64,000 bases of DNA from Paenibacillus peoriae (lineage in GTDB: Bacteria > Bacillota > Bacilli > Paenibacillales > Paenibacillaceae), in the NCBI RefSeq assembly GCF_022531965.1, contig NZ_CP092831.1, positions 1,950,001 to 2,014,000 on the forward strand, read 5' to 3'. Of the stretch, positions 18,462 through 26,937 are shown piece after piece. Numbering within the stretch: the stretch's first letter is position 1; each line of letters begins with the position of its first letter. The translations under genes were made by a program, and so were the position numbers. The notes under the pieces were generated by a model. That model had not been told where the DNA came from and searched no databases. It saw only the letters and a list, made by a program, of their open reading frames with translations.

Positions 18462-19880
18462 ATGAGTGCAGCAGAGGCTAGTCGTAAGCCTTCCCTGATT
18501 GAAGGTCCTATTGCCAAAACGCTGTTTATGTTCTCTTTGCCGATGCTGTTCGGCAACATTCTGCAATCCCTGAATGGAACGATTAATTCGATCTGGGTTG
18601 GGAAATTTCTGGGAGAGGCCGCCTTGACTGCCGCTTCCAACGGAAATATTATAATGTTTTTTCTTATCAGTTCCATTTTTGGTGTCACTATGGCTGCTAC
18701 TATTATGATTGGACAAAATATCGGAGCAGGAGACGTAGCTGAAACCAAGCGTGTAGTAGGTACAAGTGCAGTCTTTTTTCTGGTGCTCGCTTTTGCTATA
18801 GGTATTATCGGATTTTTGAGTGCGCCTTGGATACTTCATGTACTCAATACCCCTGCTGAATCGGTAGATATGGCTATCACGTATACGCGTATTATTTTCG
18901 CAGGCATGCCCTTTTTGTACGGCTATAATTACATCATGACTGTAATGAGAGGGGCTGGAGATTCCAAAACACCATTTTATTTTCTGATTGTTTCCGTCGT
19001 ACTGGATGTACTACTCAACCCGCTGTTCATATTCGGATGGGGACCGATTCCTGCTATGGGCATTGGAGGTTCCGCTACTGCTACCCTGATTGCTCAAGGG
19101 ATCAGCTTTGTGTTGATTCTCATTTATCTATATCGTGTAAAATATTTTTTGCGCATTACATCTTCAGAGCTTCACTTACTTAGATTTGATTGGAAGATTA
19201 TTTGGACCCTAGTCCGTAAGGGAGTGCCGATGGGGTTGCAAATGATTGCTGTCTCTACCAGCGCGATTGCTTTAATGAATCTGATTAACGGCTACGGGAC
19301 AGTTGCAGCTGCAGCTTATACAGCAGCTAATAATTTGTCCAGCTATGTACAGATGCCGGCAATGGCGTTAGGTGCAGCTGTATCTTCCTTTGCCGCTCAA
19401 AATATCGGAGCCGGACGTTGGGATCGAGTGCGCACGACAACCTGGATTGGGATTGTGTATAATTTTGTATTGACTGGTGGAGCTGTGGTATTAATTTACG
19501 TGTTTAACCGTCAGGCCTTGCTCATGTTTCTTCCTTCTACAGGGGGTGCATTGGAATTGGGAATGCGGATTAATATGATCACCTTGTGGTCTTTTGTTAT
19601 ATTCGGTGTTACCAATGTCATTACAGGGGTTGTTCGATCAACGGGTTCCGTAATGATACCGCTTTTAATTACCATTATTTCATTATGGGGCATTCGTATA
19701 CCTTTGGCCTATGCATTTGTTGATGAGTATGGTCTAGATGCTGTATGGTGGAGCTTTCCTGTTGGTTTTGCTATCTCTGCCGTAGCAGTCATTTTCTATT
19801 ATGCTTTCGGGAAATGGAAGCAGGCAAGTATGGGAGAGGGAATCCAAGGCGTGAAGCCAGCAGAGGACAAGGATAGGTAG
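18462..19880 (+). CDS. MATE family efflux transporter
   Basis: 472 residues and 12 predicted hydrophobic segments. MATE features include an N-terminal MLFGNILQSLNGTINSIWVG and the internal repeat around MGLQMIAVSTSAIALMNLI. GAGDSKTPFYF and GSVMIPLLITI are typical of the DinF/NorM superfamily. By family it exports cationic drugs using Na+ or H+. The ATG follows AAGGAG. A second, only distantly similar MATE gene lies on the minus strand at 22468-23838. Confidence 0.92.
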   Translation: MSAAEASRKPSLIEGPIAKTLFMFSLPMLFGNILQSLNGTINSIWVGKFLGEAALTAASNGNIIMFFLISSIFGVTMAATIMIGQNIGAGDVAETKRVVGTSAVFFLVLAFAIGIIGFLSAPWILHVLNTPAESVDMAITYTRIIFAGMPFLYGYNYIMTVMRGAGDSKTPFYFLIVSVVLDVLLNPLFIFGWGPIPAMGIGGSATATLIAQGISFVLILIYLYRVKYFLRITSSELHLLRFDWKIIWTLVRKGVPMGLQMIAVSTSAIALMNLINGYGTVAAAAYTAANNLSSYVQMPAMALGAAVSSFAAQNIGAGRWDRVRTTTWIGIVYNFVLTGGAVVLIYVFNRQALLMFLPSTGGALELGMRINMITLWSFVIFGVTNVITGVVRSTGSVMIPLLITIISLWGIRIPLAYAFVDEYGLDAVWWSFPVGFAISAVAVIFYYAFGKWKQASMGEGIQGVKPAEDKDR

Positions 19881-19985
19881 GCCCTTTATACTATTTTCGG
19901 CTAATAAAACATTACAGGTATAAAGTCTTTTAATGAGAACAGCTCATTTTTCTTGAATTTTAAAGAAAAAAGTGAGGTTGTTCAT

Positions 19986-20014
19986 TTGTGCTAAAAGGAC
20001 GATCATATTATAAT
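19986..20014 (+). promoter_or_regulatory. Putative sigma-A promoter of the terpene synthase gene
   Basis: TTGTGC (19986-19991), 17 nt, TATAAT (20009-20014). An imperfect inverted repeat of GAACA/TGTTC with CTCA/TGAG lies just upstream at about 19938-19984 and may be the end of the MATE transcript. Confidence 0.6.
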
Positions 20015-20069
20015 GGATATGGTTTGGATAGGTATAATTACGTAGACAACAATGTGGAGGCACCGTCAT

Positions 20070-21149
20070 TTGAGTTATGTTGAGCAAGGACGTTATCAAG
20101 TACCGAGAGGCCCCATAGGTCTAATGAGCCGAATGTACAAGCACATTCTCCCTGAAACGAAACAAGAATTGAGTAACTGGAAGAGCAAGGCCGAACAAAT
20201 TCCGGACCCTGAACTGCGAAGCCAGGCGCTTGCGAGCATAGCGGATAAGACATTTCACTGCGTGGGTGGAGCGGTTTATGCCGCAGCTAATATGTCTGCC
20301 CGGCAGACGTTAATTCCGCTGATCGTAGCGTATCAGACCATTAGTGATTATCTGGACAACCTGTGTGATCGCAGTACGTCCATGGACCCGGATGATTTCA
20401 GGCTGTTGCATCAGGCTATGCTGGATGCGATTAATCCGGCGGCTAGGCCAGTGAATTATTATGAGTTGCGTCGTGAGCAGGAGGATGGCGGTTATTTGAC
20501 TGGGCTGGTGACAACCTGTCAGTCTTGTGTAAGCAGGCTTCCGGGCTATGAGGCGGCAATGCCTTACGTTCAGGATTTGGCGCGATTATACACGGATTTG
20601 CAAGTATACAAGCATATTAAACCCGAGCTGCGGGAACAAGCGCTTTTGGACTGGTGGTCGCTTCATAAAGACCGTACACCAGAGTTGCGCTGGAATGAGT
20701 TTGCTGCGGCTACCGGTTCAACTCTGGGGGTCTTTATGCTGTTTCTTGCTGCCAGCGACCAGCATCTGACAGATGCGGGGGCTGCCTCAATACATGCATC
20801 GTATTTTCCACATGTGTGCAGTCTTCATATTTTGCTGGATTATCTAATCGATCAAGACGAAGACCGGAAGGGCGGAGATCTTAACTTTTGCAATTATTAT
20901 GAAGATACCGACATGATGCTAAACCGGATCGCCTACGTTGTGAATCGGGCGCGGGCTGATATTGCAGATGTCCCTGCCAGCTCCTTTCACCGGATGATTA
21001 TCGAGGGATTGCTGGCTTTATATTTATCCGACCCTAAAGTTAGCGAGCAGCAAGACGTTCGCGCTGTTTCGAGACGTTTAATGAAAAATAGTCCGCTCAT
21101 GCGTTTGTTTTTCTTATTAAACAGTCGATGGATAAGAAGGCTTATATGA
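20070..21149 (+). CDS. YtpB-like tetraprenyl-beta-curcumene synthase (DUF2600)
   Basis: 359 residues from a TTG at 20070, which follows GTGGAGG by 9 nt; the ATG at 20052 lies before that site. The protein is mostly helical. It shows Asp-rich stretches expected of a terpene cyclase of the YtpB family, SDYLDNLCDR around residue 95 and LDYLIDQDEDRKGGDLN around 260. YtpB in Bacillus cyclises tetraprenyl (C35/C20) diphosphates to curcumene-type sesquarterpenes, some linked to spore membranes. The pfkA gene follows after 23 nt, which is an unusual partner. Confidence 0.85.
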   Translation: MSYVEQGRYQVPRGPIGLMSRMYKHILPETKQELSNWKSKAEQIPDPELRSQALASIADKTFHCVGGAVYAAANMSARQTLIPLIVAYQTISDYLDNLCDRSTSMDPDDFRLLHQAMLDAINPAARPVNYYELRREQEDGGYLTGLVTTCQSCVSRLPGYEAAMPYVQDLARLYTDLQVYKHIKPELREQALLDWWSLHKDRTPELRWNEFAAATGSTLGVFMLFLAASDQHLTDAGAASIHASYFPHVCSLHILLDYLIDQDEDRKGGDLNFCNYYEDTDMMLNRIAYVVNRARADIADVPASSFHRMIIEGLLALYLSDPKVSEQQDVRAVSRRLMKNSPLMRLFFLLNSRWIRRLI

Positions 21150-21172
21150 TTATTTTGAGGAGGTCATAAACC

Positions 21173-22144
21173 ATGACAGCAGTTAAGAAAATTGCAGTAT
21201 TAACAAGTGGTGGAGATTCACAAGGGATGAACGCGGCAGTTCGCGCCGTCGTACGTAGCGGATTGTATTTCGGACTGGAAGTATTCGGAATTCAACGTGG
21301 TTATCAAGGCCTTTTGAACGACGATATTTTTCCAATGGATCTGAGAAGCGTCGGAGATATTATCCAACGTGGGGGTACTGTACTTCAATCTGCAAGATGC
21401 CTGGAATTTACGACTGAAGAAGGGCAGAAAAAAGGCGCGCAAATTTTGCGTGACCGTGGGATTGACGGCGTAGTCGTGATTGGTGGAGACGGTTCCTACC
21501 AAGGAGCTAACAAACTGACCAAGCAAGGCATTAAAACCATGTGTCTTCCGGGTACGATTGACAATGACATTTCCTTCACGGACTACACGATTGGTTTTGA
21601 TACAGCGGTTAGTATCGTAGTGGACGCAATCAACAAGCTGCGGGATACAATGTCATCTCATGAACGTTCTTCCATTGTGGAAGTTATGGGACGTCATTGT
21701 GGTGATATTGCTCTGCATGCGGGTCTGGCTTCTGGCGCAGAAACAATTTTGGTGCCTGAGGTAGAATTTGACCTGAACGAAGTATCTGATCGTATGAAAC
21801 AAAATTTCAAGCATGGCAAGCGCCACAGTATTATTATCGTTGCGGAAGGCGTAGGCAAAGGCGAAAATGTAGCAAAGGTAATCCAAGAAAACTGTCCGGA
21901 TTATGAGCCTCGTGTTACAGTGCTTGGACACATCCAACGTGGAGGCACACCAACCGCGTTTGACCGCAACCTGGCGAGCCGTCTGGGTGACTTTGCTGTT
22001 CGCCAATTGATCGAGGGCATATCTGATAAGGCTTGCGGAACGATCGACGGTAAGTTGGTAGCTACAGATATTGACAAGGTTGTAAATACTAAAAAAGATT
22101 TCAACATGGAGCTTTATGAACTTGCTTTGCGTTTGTCCCAATAA
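21173..22144 (+). CDS. pfkA: ATP-dependent 6-phosphofructokinase
   Basis: 323 residues, close to the 319 of bacterial PfkA. It phosphorylates fructose-6-phosphate, the committed step of glycolysis. Key sites are present: ATP site TSGGDSQGMNAA and IGGDGSYQGA (Asp and Gly marking ATP rather than PPi use), catalytic GTIDNDI..TD, MGRHCGDIAL, and LGHIQRGG. The usual GGDSPGMNAA reads GGDSQGMNAA here. It sits behind the terpene synthase gene with AGGAGGTC upstream of its ATG. In Bacillus pfkA is beside pyk and accA, so this may be a relocated or second copy. Confidence 0.94.
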   Translation: MTAVKKIAVLTSGGDSQGMNAAVRAVVRSGLYFGLEVFGIQRGYQGLLNDDIFPMDLRSVGDIIQRGGTVLQSARCLEFTTEEGQKKGAQILRDRGIDGVVVIGGDGSYQGANKLTKQGIKTMCLPGTIDNDISFTDYTIGFDTAVSIVVDAINKLRDTMSSHERSSIVEVMGRHCGDIALHAGLASGAETILVPEVEFDLNEVSDRMKQNFKHGKRHSIIIVAEGVGKGENVAKVIQENCPDYEPRVTVLGHIQRGGTPTAFDRNLASRLGDFAVRQLIEGISDKACGTIDGKLVATDIDKVVNTKKDFNMELYELALRLSQ

Positions 22145-22200
22145 TAAGAGCCTTCTACGTACAGTAGATCGGTTCTGATATTGGAAAAGATCAAAATTAT

Positions 22201-22230
22201 GCGGATGACCCGAGTCATCCGCTATTTTTT
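22201..22230 (+). terminator. Terminator of ytpB-like/pfkA
   Basis: A perfect 9-bp stem (22201-22209 with 22214-22222) has a CCGA loop and is followed by TATTTTTT. Confidence 0.9.
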
Positions 22231-22261
22231 AGCTTTGAGTCCTATCAGGAGGTAGTCATAC

Positions 22262-22471
22262 ATGTACCTATTCAAAATCGAAGTGGATAGTTCGGAAGGA
22301 GCGCTGACTGTCATTCTCGCTGCTGAAAATGAAGAACAGGCATTTGAAGAGATTGAACAACATGTGGAGAGACACTTTCTATATCCTCCCAAGCTGAACG
22401 AAGTGGCTATTGTAGAGAAAAAACGAATAACTTTAGGCGCAGCATATGTAATCGAGACACGCAAAGGCTAA
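22262..22471 (+). CDS. Small DUF3906-like protein
   Basis: 69 residues after CAGGAGGTAG. The alternating pattern MYLFKIEVDSSEGALTVILAAENEEQAFEEIEQHVERHF, with a conserved end AYVIETRKG, looks like the DUF3906 family of small Bacillales proteins. No catalytic residues are visible and the function is unknown. Its stop codon overlaps the stop of the convergent MATE gene (22468-22471). Confidence 0.7.
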   Translation: MYLFKIEVDSSEGALTVILAAENEEQAFEEIEQHVERHFLYPPKLNEVAIVEKKRITLGAAYVIETRKG

Positions 22472-23838
22472 ATAACCTCTGCGTGTTGTTTTTTTTCGGA
22501 GAAACGACGTTGTACTTTCACCAGACGCCAGAGAAGTAAAATAGCGCCTACTGCCAACCCTGTAATCAAACCGATCCAGTAGCCGTAGGGCCCCAATGAA
22601 GTCCAGCGTGCCAGTATATATCCTACAGGAAGCCCAATGACCCAATAGGAGAGGAATGTGAGCAAAAAGGCTGGATTGACGTCTTTATACCCGCGTAGCG
22701 CTCCTTGTGTAGGTGTAGCGACAGCATCAGATATCTGAAAGAAAATCGCATAGATTAGAAAATGCTGTGCCAACTGAATGACCTGCAGATCGGTGGAGTA
22801 AAGTCGAGCGACCTGTTCACTCCAGATAAGCAGTACAATAGCTGTAATCAGTGATAGACCTACTGCGCTGCTGATGCCCATTACACTATAAGCTTTGGCA
22901 TCCCGCGGGCGAGTAGCTCCTGTTTCATAGCCAACCAGAATCGTAAGTGCCATACAAATGCTGAGTGGAATCATATATAACGTAGATGCAAAGTTCATCG
23001 CGGCCTGATGTGCGGCTATGGTAGCTGTATTATAGCTACTCATGAAGAGAGTGACGGCTGAAAAGACGGCAGTCTCAAAAAATATTGCAAATCCAATCGG
23101 TACTCCAATCTTGATGAGCTCTTTCAAAGCACTAGCAGCAATCCCGTATATTTTGCTGAAGATTCGGTATTCGGCAAATATTTTTCCCCGATGCGCAGTG
23201 ATACCAGCGACCAGCATAATGATCCAGTAGGTGGTTGCCGTTGCCACCCCGGAGCCTACACCTCCCAGACGCGGAAAACCCCAGTTCCCATAAATAAGTA
23301 GATAGTTCAACAAGACATTGATGGGTAACGACATGAGCGTGATTAACATCGTAAAGCGGGTTTGTCCCAATGCATCCATAAAGCTTCGGAGCACCGTGTA
23401 GGCAAATAGAGGAACAATACCGAAGGCCATCGCACAAAGATAGTACAGGGCCACATTATGAACTCTCAATTCCAGATTCATACCATTTAGAATAGGCTTG
23501 ACCAAAATGATGCCAGCAATCAAAACGACCATGGATAGGGCAAGAGAGAGCCAAAGTGCTTGAATGACATAGTAGGAGACTTTATCTTTGCGCTGTGCTC
23601 CCACTAATTGAGATACAATAGGTGTGATAGCCATAAGTATTCCGTTAAGGCCTGTTTGTACAGGAATCCACAGACTTACTCCGATGGCTACTCCAGCCAG
23701 ATCGGCAGGGGAAAAGTGTCCCGACATATTCGTATCGAAAAAAGTCATGGCAGATAGTGCAAGCTGGGTAATCAGGATAGGGAGCAAAATGTATAAAAGC
23801 TGCTTCCATTTCTGCCCCGTTGTTGAAGTCAATTGCAT
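22468..23838 (-). CDS. MATE family efflux transporter (NorM-like)
   Basis: 456 residues from the ATG at 23838, which has GAGG about 10 nt upstream. An ATG 15 nt earlier has no such site. Twelve hydrophobic segments are visible, with the NorM-like N-terminus LPILITQLALSAMTFFDTNMSG, GLNGILMAITPIVSQLVGA in helix 2, and GALRGYKDVNPAFL in the second half. It is predicted to export drugs or metabolites with Na+/H+ exchange. It is followed on the minus strand by no obvious terminator because its end overlaps the DUF3906-like gene. Confidence 0.9.
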   Translation of the reverse strand: MQLTSTTGQKWKQLLYILLPILITQLALSAMTFFDTNMSGHFSPADLAGVAIGVSLWIPVQTGLNGILMAITPIVSQLVGAQRKDKVSYYVIQALWLSLALSMVVLIAGIILVKPILNGMNLELRVHNVALYYLCAMAFGIVPLFAYTVLRSFMDALGQTRFTMLITLMSLPINVLLNYLLIYGNWGFPRLGGVGSGVATATTYWIIMLVAGITAHRGKIFAEYRIFSKIYGIAASALKELIKIGVPIGFAIFFETAVFSAVTLFMSSYNTATIAAHQAAMNFASTLYMIPLSICMALTILVGYETGATRPRDAKAYSVMGISSAVGLSLITAIVLLIWSEQVARLYSTDLQVIQLAQHFLIYAIFFQISDAVATPTQGALRGYKDVNPAFLLTFLSYWVIGLPVGYILARWTSLGPYGYWIGLITGLAVGAILLLWRLVKVQRRFSEKKQHAEVI

Positions 23839-23933
23839 TTTTGTTTTCCTCATTTACTAGGGATTGAATATTCGTATGTATCATAACATGTAAGTATTTA
23901 TTGTAAGGGATACCGCCACATTTGAACAGTAAT

Positions 23934-23972
23934 AAAAAAGACTGCACCCGTTCGCCAAACAACGGGACAGCC
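23934..23972 (-). terminator. Terminator of the DUF4015 gene
   Basis: On the minus strand GGCTG/CAGTC and CCCGTT/AACGGG form a two-part stem with a small internal loop, followed by TTTTTT (A run at 23934-23939). It separates the DUF4015 gene from the downstream MATE gene. Confidence 0.8.
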
Positions 23973-24034
23973 TTCGAAAAAATTATATAATTTCTAAATT
24001 TCGTATTAGATAACGAGAAGTCCGGAGGGATAAA

Positions 24035-25213
24035 TTATTTGTAAGTTACTCCGCTTGAATAGCGGTTTGTGGCATTCCAGAGTAAATATTCATCCACTTT
24101 CATATCCTTAAGCGCTCGAATTTGGTCCTCTACTTGAGTTTTTCCATACTTAGCATAATGTCCGCTTCCTAACCAACTTGCAGTAAAATCCTGGATCCAA
24201 GGACGAATAATTGGCTTTAGCTTGCCTGTCGGATCTAGCTTTTTGTGTGTATCGGCCATGGAGCCTTTAATCGTCTGGTAGGGATTCTTATCAGGGTCTT
24301 TTACACCGAACCAGCCTGTGGTGTAGTGACTTGGATAAACCATGGGTGAAATGACATCCACATTTTCGGAAATTTTAGTGAAATCCTGTCCGATTCCCTC
24401 CGCAGCAGGAACGGATGCGGCATATCCAAAAATATCTACGGATACTCGTACACCTAATGGAGCAAGCTCTCTGCGGGCATATTGTACGAATTCAGCGACT
24501 GCATCCGAGCGGGATTGATCTGATTTGGTATATTTCAGCTTGTCTGCTCTTTTCTCAAAGCCTTCAGGGAAACGTACATAGTCAAATTGAATTTCCTTAA
24601 AACCAAGTTTAGCTGCTTCCTTAGCGATGGCTATATTATAATCCCATACTTCTTTATTATAGGGATTGACGAACCCGTCTCCCTTGCCGTTTTTCCAGAC
24701 AGAGCCGTCAGGATTACGGAAAGACATCTCGGGATTTTTGTTGGCCAGTACCGTATCTTTAAATACGACAATACGAGCAATCGGGTAAACATTATGCTTT
24801 TTCAATCGGTCCATCAAACCGGAAATATCCCGAATGAATTTTTGCGGCTTGCCCAATTTGAGCAGCTCGGGATTGGACGTTGGATAAGTGATATAACCTG
24901 CATCGTCTTTAATATCAATAACCATGGAATTGAGCTCTGTCTTATCAAGCAGTTCAAACAGCTGGGTCATACGCGAACCGCCTGCGCTATAAGCTGTGAC
25001 ATAGATGCCCTTGATAGCAGGAGTCGTCGGTTGTGGGTCAATTTTAACCGGAGGATTGGAGGCATCCACCTTCATCTTATTGTGCTGAGCCTGAATCATG
25101 GCGCTGCTAATTGTTGTTGCCACCGTATCTTTTACATTTGGAGTGTTGGCTGACTGGTCCCCGTTTCCGCCTATCCCCATCGCCAATAGCATAATTGCCC
25201 AAATCATATTCAT
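24035..25213 (-). CDS. Putative glycoside hydrolase, DUF4015 family, secreted
   Basis: 392 residues. A hydrophobic N-terminus (MNMIWAIMLLAMGIGG) looks like a short signal peptide or anchor, followed by a linker. A TIM-barrel domain of the DUF4015 family runs from about residue 66 (AIKGIYVTAYSAGG) to the end. Acidic barrel motifs are VIDIKDDAGYI, EIQFDYVRFPEG, VSVDIFGYAA and DVISPMVYPSHY. The family is linked to GH13/GH66-like polysaccharide hydrolases, but no substrate has been proven to my knowledge. It is a monocistronic unit with AGGGAGAG upstream. Confidence 0.85.
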   Translation of the reverse strand: MNMIWAIMLLAMGIGGNGDQSANTPNVKDTVATTISSAMIQAQHNKMKVDASNPPVKIDPQPTTPAIKGIYVTAYSAGGSRMTQLFELLDKTELNSMVIDIKDDAGYITYPTSNPELLKLGKPQKFIRDISGLMDRLKKHNVYPIARIVVFKDTVLANKNPEMSFRNPDGSVWKNGKGDGFVNPYNKEVWDYNIAIAKEAAKLGFKEIQFDYVRFPEGFEKRADKLKYTKSDQSRSDAVAEFVQYARRELAPLGVRVSVDIFGYAASVPAAEGIGQDFTKISENVDVISPMVYPSHYTTGWFGVKDPDKNPYQTIKGSMADTHKKLDPTGKLKPIIRPWIQDFTASWLGSGHYAKYGKTQVEDQIRALKDMKVDEYLLWNATNRYSSGVTYK

Positions 25214-25361
25214 TTCCTAACTCTCTCCCTTATGGATGTCGCTTACCTGATTATACGTAAAGTTATGTATCGAAAAACAACACGCTTGTAACCAATACTG
25301 GAATCATCAGGCACAGTCTTACATGATTAACCCAACTTATGTTTATTGAATCCATAAAAAT

Positions 25362-25415
25362 GTATAAATAATGCCGCTCTCTTCGCAGTTGTAGATGCAA
25401 CCGGAAGAAGCGGCA
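25362..25415 (-). terminator. Probable terminator of the small 25.4-25.6 kb gene
   Basis: TGCCGCT (25372-25378) pairs with AGCGGCA (25409-25415), with further CTTC/GAAG pairing inside. The downstream minus strand is T-rich but has no long T run. Confidence 0.5.
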
Positions 25416-25429
25416 CTTGGTAAAGAAAT

Positions 25430-25633
25430 TTATTGAAGATAATTATTGTCTTGATGCTCGCAAATACTGTACTGAATAATTTCTAGCGCATCCGTTGGCT
25501 TGAGTATGGACATCCCGTCCCGAAGCACAATCATCGAGTTCAGCTCATCCTTTTTGAGAGAAGGGAGCATTTCCGGATACCATCTTAAGACAATGTCGGA
25601 CAGTTTTACCGTTTCCATTTCCACAAAAATCAC
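25430..25633 (-). CDS. Small hypothetical protein
   Basis: 67 residues as drawn from a GTG at 25633; the GTG at 25624 and ATG at 25618 are alternatives, with AGGAAAGGGTGA as the likely ribosome site. The product has a helix-strand mix with VKLSDIVLRWYPEMLPSLKKD and a conserved-looking MIVLRDGMSILKP. There are no membrane segments or cysteine pairs. I do not recognise the family. Confidence 0.55.
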   Translation of the reverse strand: MIFVEMETVKLSDIVLRWYPEMLPSLKKDELNSMIVLRDGMSILKPTDALEIIQYSICEHQDNNYLQ

Positions 25634-25790
25634 CCTTTCCTGCTCGGAATCATTCCAAAAGAATCATTCAATACGATTCGGAAAAGCAAAGTGCCTGTGA
25701 AATAGCAGGTAAAGCTGGTCTTTATATACTATGGGAACAGCGCACATATAGTGTACCACAGAAACTGTATTTTGACACTTGGGTTTGTGC

Positions 25791-26612
25791 TTATCTTCGG
25801 CGAAATGAACCCATCACCCCAACCGTTTCCACAATATTGACAAAAGCAGAAGGGTCCACTTCTTTAATGATCCGTTTTAATTCAACTAGCTCGTAGCGTG
25901 TCGTGACAGTCATCAGCATGTCTTTTTCAGTATGTGAAAATGCGCCTTCAATTTTTATTTTGCTAACACCGCGTGGTGTGGTTAACATCCGCTCCAGTAG
26001 CTTGTCGGTGTGTTCTGTAATAATGTAGACGGTAATCTTCGTGTGACTGACATAGATTTGATCTAACACTTTGCCAGTCACAAAAATAGATAGCATCGAC
26101 GCAAGTGCAATATTCCAATCATCGTTCAAATATCCTGCTGCAAGAATGACCAGTCCATTCATGCCAACAAGTACAGTTCCTACGGGGAAGTCACGATAAC
26201 GAGTGACGATGGAACCGATAATGTCAAAACCGCCCGTAGACCCCCCTACCCGAAAGGAAATTCCTGCTCCAACGCCGATCATCACTCCTCCAAAAACGGA
26301 GGCTAGCAGGGGGTCCGACACGACAGATCGCACCGGCACCAAGGCCAAAATCCATGTTGTAACGACAACGGATAAAATGCTCAGGCTAATAAAACGCTTG
26401 CCTAAAATAAACCAGCCTGTAATAAGCATCGGGATATTGATAATAAAATACATCGCGCTGATATCAAATTTTGTGAAGTAGCCGATTAACATGGAAAGCC
26501 CAGCTACTCCTCCGCTCAGCAAGTGGTGTGGCACGAGAAACAGATTAAAACCGCATGCAATGGCAGCGGCTCCAAGAATGACAGTTAAGCAGTTTAACAC
26601 CATTTTTAACAA
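25791..26612 (-). CDS. YitT family membrane protein (DUF161 + DUF2179)
   Basis: 273 residues from a TTG after GAGGTGA. The N-terminal 160 residues hold five to six transmembrane helices with the repeated motif LLSGGVAGLSMLIGY and GGSTGGFDIIGSIV, typical of YitT proteins. The C-terminal 80 residues form the cytoplasmic DUF2179 domain (TTPRGVSKIKIEGAFSHTEKDMLMTVTT). The transport function of the family is not established. It is divergent from the cshA gene. Confidence 0.9.
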   Translation of the reverse strand: MLKMVLNCLTVILGAAAIACGFNLFLVPHHLLSGGVAGLSMLIGYFTKFDISAMYFIINIPMLITGWFILGKRFISLSILSVVVTTWILALVPVRSVVSDPLLASVFGGVMIGVGAGISFRVGGSTGGFDIIGSIVTRYRDFPVGTVLVGMNGLVILAAGYLNDDWNIALASMLSIFVTGKVLDQIYVSHTKITVYIITEHTDKLLERMLTTPRGVSKIKIEGAFSHTEKDMLMTVTTRYELVELKRIIKEVDPSAFVNIVETVGVMGSFRRR

Positions 26613-26674
26613 CTTATTTTCACCTCATTTAAATTATACGGGAAGCAACTTGCTGGTATTCATGAATTGTTCTG

Positions 26675-26937
26675 TGCTATAATGCGATGTGGATATTCTT
26701 GAGTAGGGACCTATGTCCAGAGAAACACTTAAAATTTAAACTGTTTTAAAAAGGATAAATTCGTTTAAGATGTATCGGATAGGTTCCCCAAATTCATTAC
26801 AGAAAGTTGCAGTTATAGGTCTAAATAAACTGTCACTGTATTGGGGAAAACTTATACAATAATATCGCTACTTAAGAATACAGACAACATTGTGGATTGT
26901 CCACCACATCCACCATTAAGAAGGAGTTTGAATAAAT
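26675..26937 (+). promoter_or_regulatory. Extended -10 promoter and long leader of the DEAD-box helicase gene
   Basis: TGCTATAAT (TATAAT at 26678-26683) is an extended -10 element with no convincing -35. Transcription would start near 26690, giving a leader of about 248 nt before the TTG start. The leader is A+T rich and contains a GTGGA/TCCAC hairpin at 26891-26903 shortly before the AAGGAG site. The 325-nt gap holds no gene that I can see. Long leaders are common on cold-induced helicase mRNAs. Confidence 0.55.

Noticed and set aside
24587..25153. 188-codon plus-strand open frame
   Set aside because: It lies entirely antisense to the DUF4015 gene, which has clear family motifs.
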